From Tissierella_A sp964489715 (lineage in GTDB: Bacteria > Bacillota > Clostridia > Tissierellales > Tissierellaceae): a DNA stretch of 5,008 nucleotides. The notes under the pieces were generated by a model. It had not been told where the DNA came from and ran no database searches. It saw only the letters and a program-made list of their open reading frames with translations. The number at the start of each line of letters is the position of its first letter. Position 1 is the stretch's first letter. The stretch spans positions 1 through 5,008 of the forward strand of contig CAZBAK010000080.1 of assembly GCA_964489715.1 (NCBI GenBank), in the 5' to 3' direction. This document shows, in pieces, positions 4,969 to 5,008 of this stretch. Both the position numbers and the translations under genes were made by a program.

Positions 4969-5008
4969 ATTAATGCAGACATGAGTCTCATGCATAATGT
5001 TTTAATAT
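4969..5008 (+). pseudogene. in-frame continuation of the Crp/Fnr-type gene after the TGA (runs off the window)
   Basis: Thirteen codons in the same frame as the upstream regulator give INADMSLMHNVLI with no stop. This matches the hydrophobic pattern of the start of the Crp dimerisation helix (compare RQLIQVNPDILMRLS in E. coli CRP, from memory). The original gene therefore extended through the TGA. Whether this part is still translated is unknown; the type is listed as pseudogene for want of a better class. Confidence 0.5.

Noticed and set aside
1..5008. CRISPR arrays, tRNA or rRNA genes, insertion sequences, attachment sites
   Set aside because: No regularly spaced repeats, no cloverleaf-like sequence, no transposase-like frame and no flanking direct repeats were found.

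Overview
The window is AT-rich bacterial DNA with strong Shine-Dalgarno sites, short intergenic gaps and intrinsic terminators. It carries a pyruvoyl/selenocysteine reductase of the glycine/sarcosine/betaine reductase family. Together these point to an anaerobic, amino-acid-fermenting (Stickland-type) Bacillota that makes selenoproteins, of the Tissierella / Peptostreptococcales / Clostridia kind. The species cannot be named from this window.

Layout, all on the + strand. (1) Bases 1-170 are the 3' end of a gene whose last residues look like the C-terminus of an isochorismatase-fold amidohydrolase, the family of N-carbamoylsarcosine amidase. (2) Bases 171-293 are a leader with a long hairpin and a T-run that ends just before the next ribosome binding site: a terminator or attenuator. 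(3) Bases 294-1019 and 1021-1698 encode two multi-span membrane proteins, a DUF5058-type protein and its partner, one base apart. They share motifs with each other and probably form a two-subunit transporter. (4) Bases 1756-3039 encode the alpha/beta proprotein of reductase component B, with the pyruvoyl-forming Cys in GNCVAAC. (5) Bases 3050-4339 encode the component B gamma subunit, a selenoprotein read through a UGA at 4076-4078 (motif UxxCxxC), with a SECIS-like hairpin just behind it. A naive gene finder splits this gene in two. (6) A clear intrinsic terminator lies at 4375-4412. (7) An extended -10 promoter lies at 4508-4516, with inverted repeats in the 5' leader. (8) From 4624 there is a Crp/Fnr-type regulator whose frame meets an in-frame TGA at 4966-4968 and then stays open, with plausible Crp-like sequence, to the end of the window.

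The parts fit one pathway as an inference. An uptake system brings in a sarcosine precursor or sarcosine itself (creatinine, creatine, N-methylhydantoin or N-carbamoylsarcosine are candidates). The amidase releases sarcosine, and sarcosine reductase component B (GrdG/GrdF) feeds it into selenium-dependent reduction to acetyl phosphate and methylamine. Reductase components A and C and the upstream hydrolases are not in the window. The substrate assignment rests mainly on the amidase fragment and is not proven by the reductase sequences. The most unusual item is the regulator's in-frame TGA, which is followed by a small hairpin at the same 11-base distance as in the reductase gene. It may be a plain nonsense mutation, or a second selenocysteine codon.
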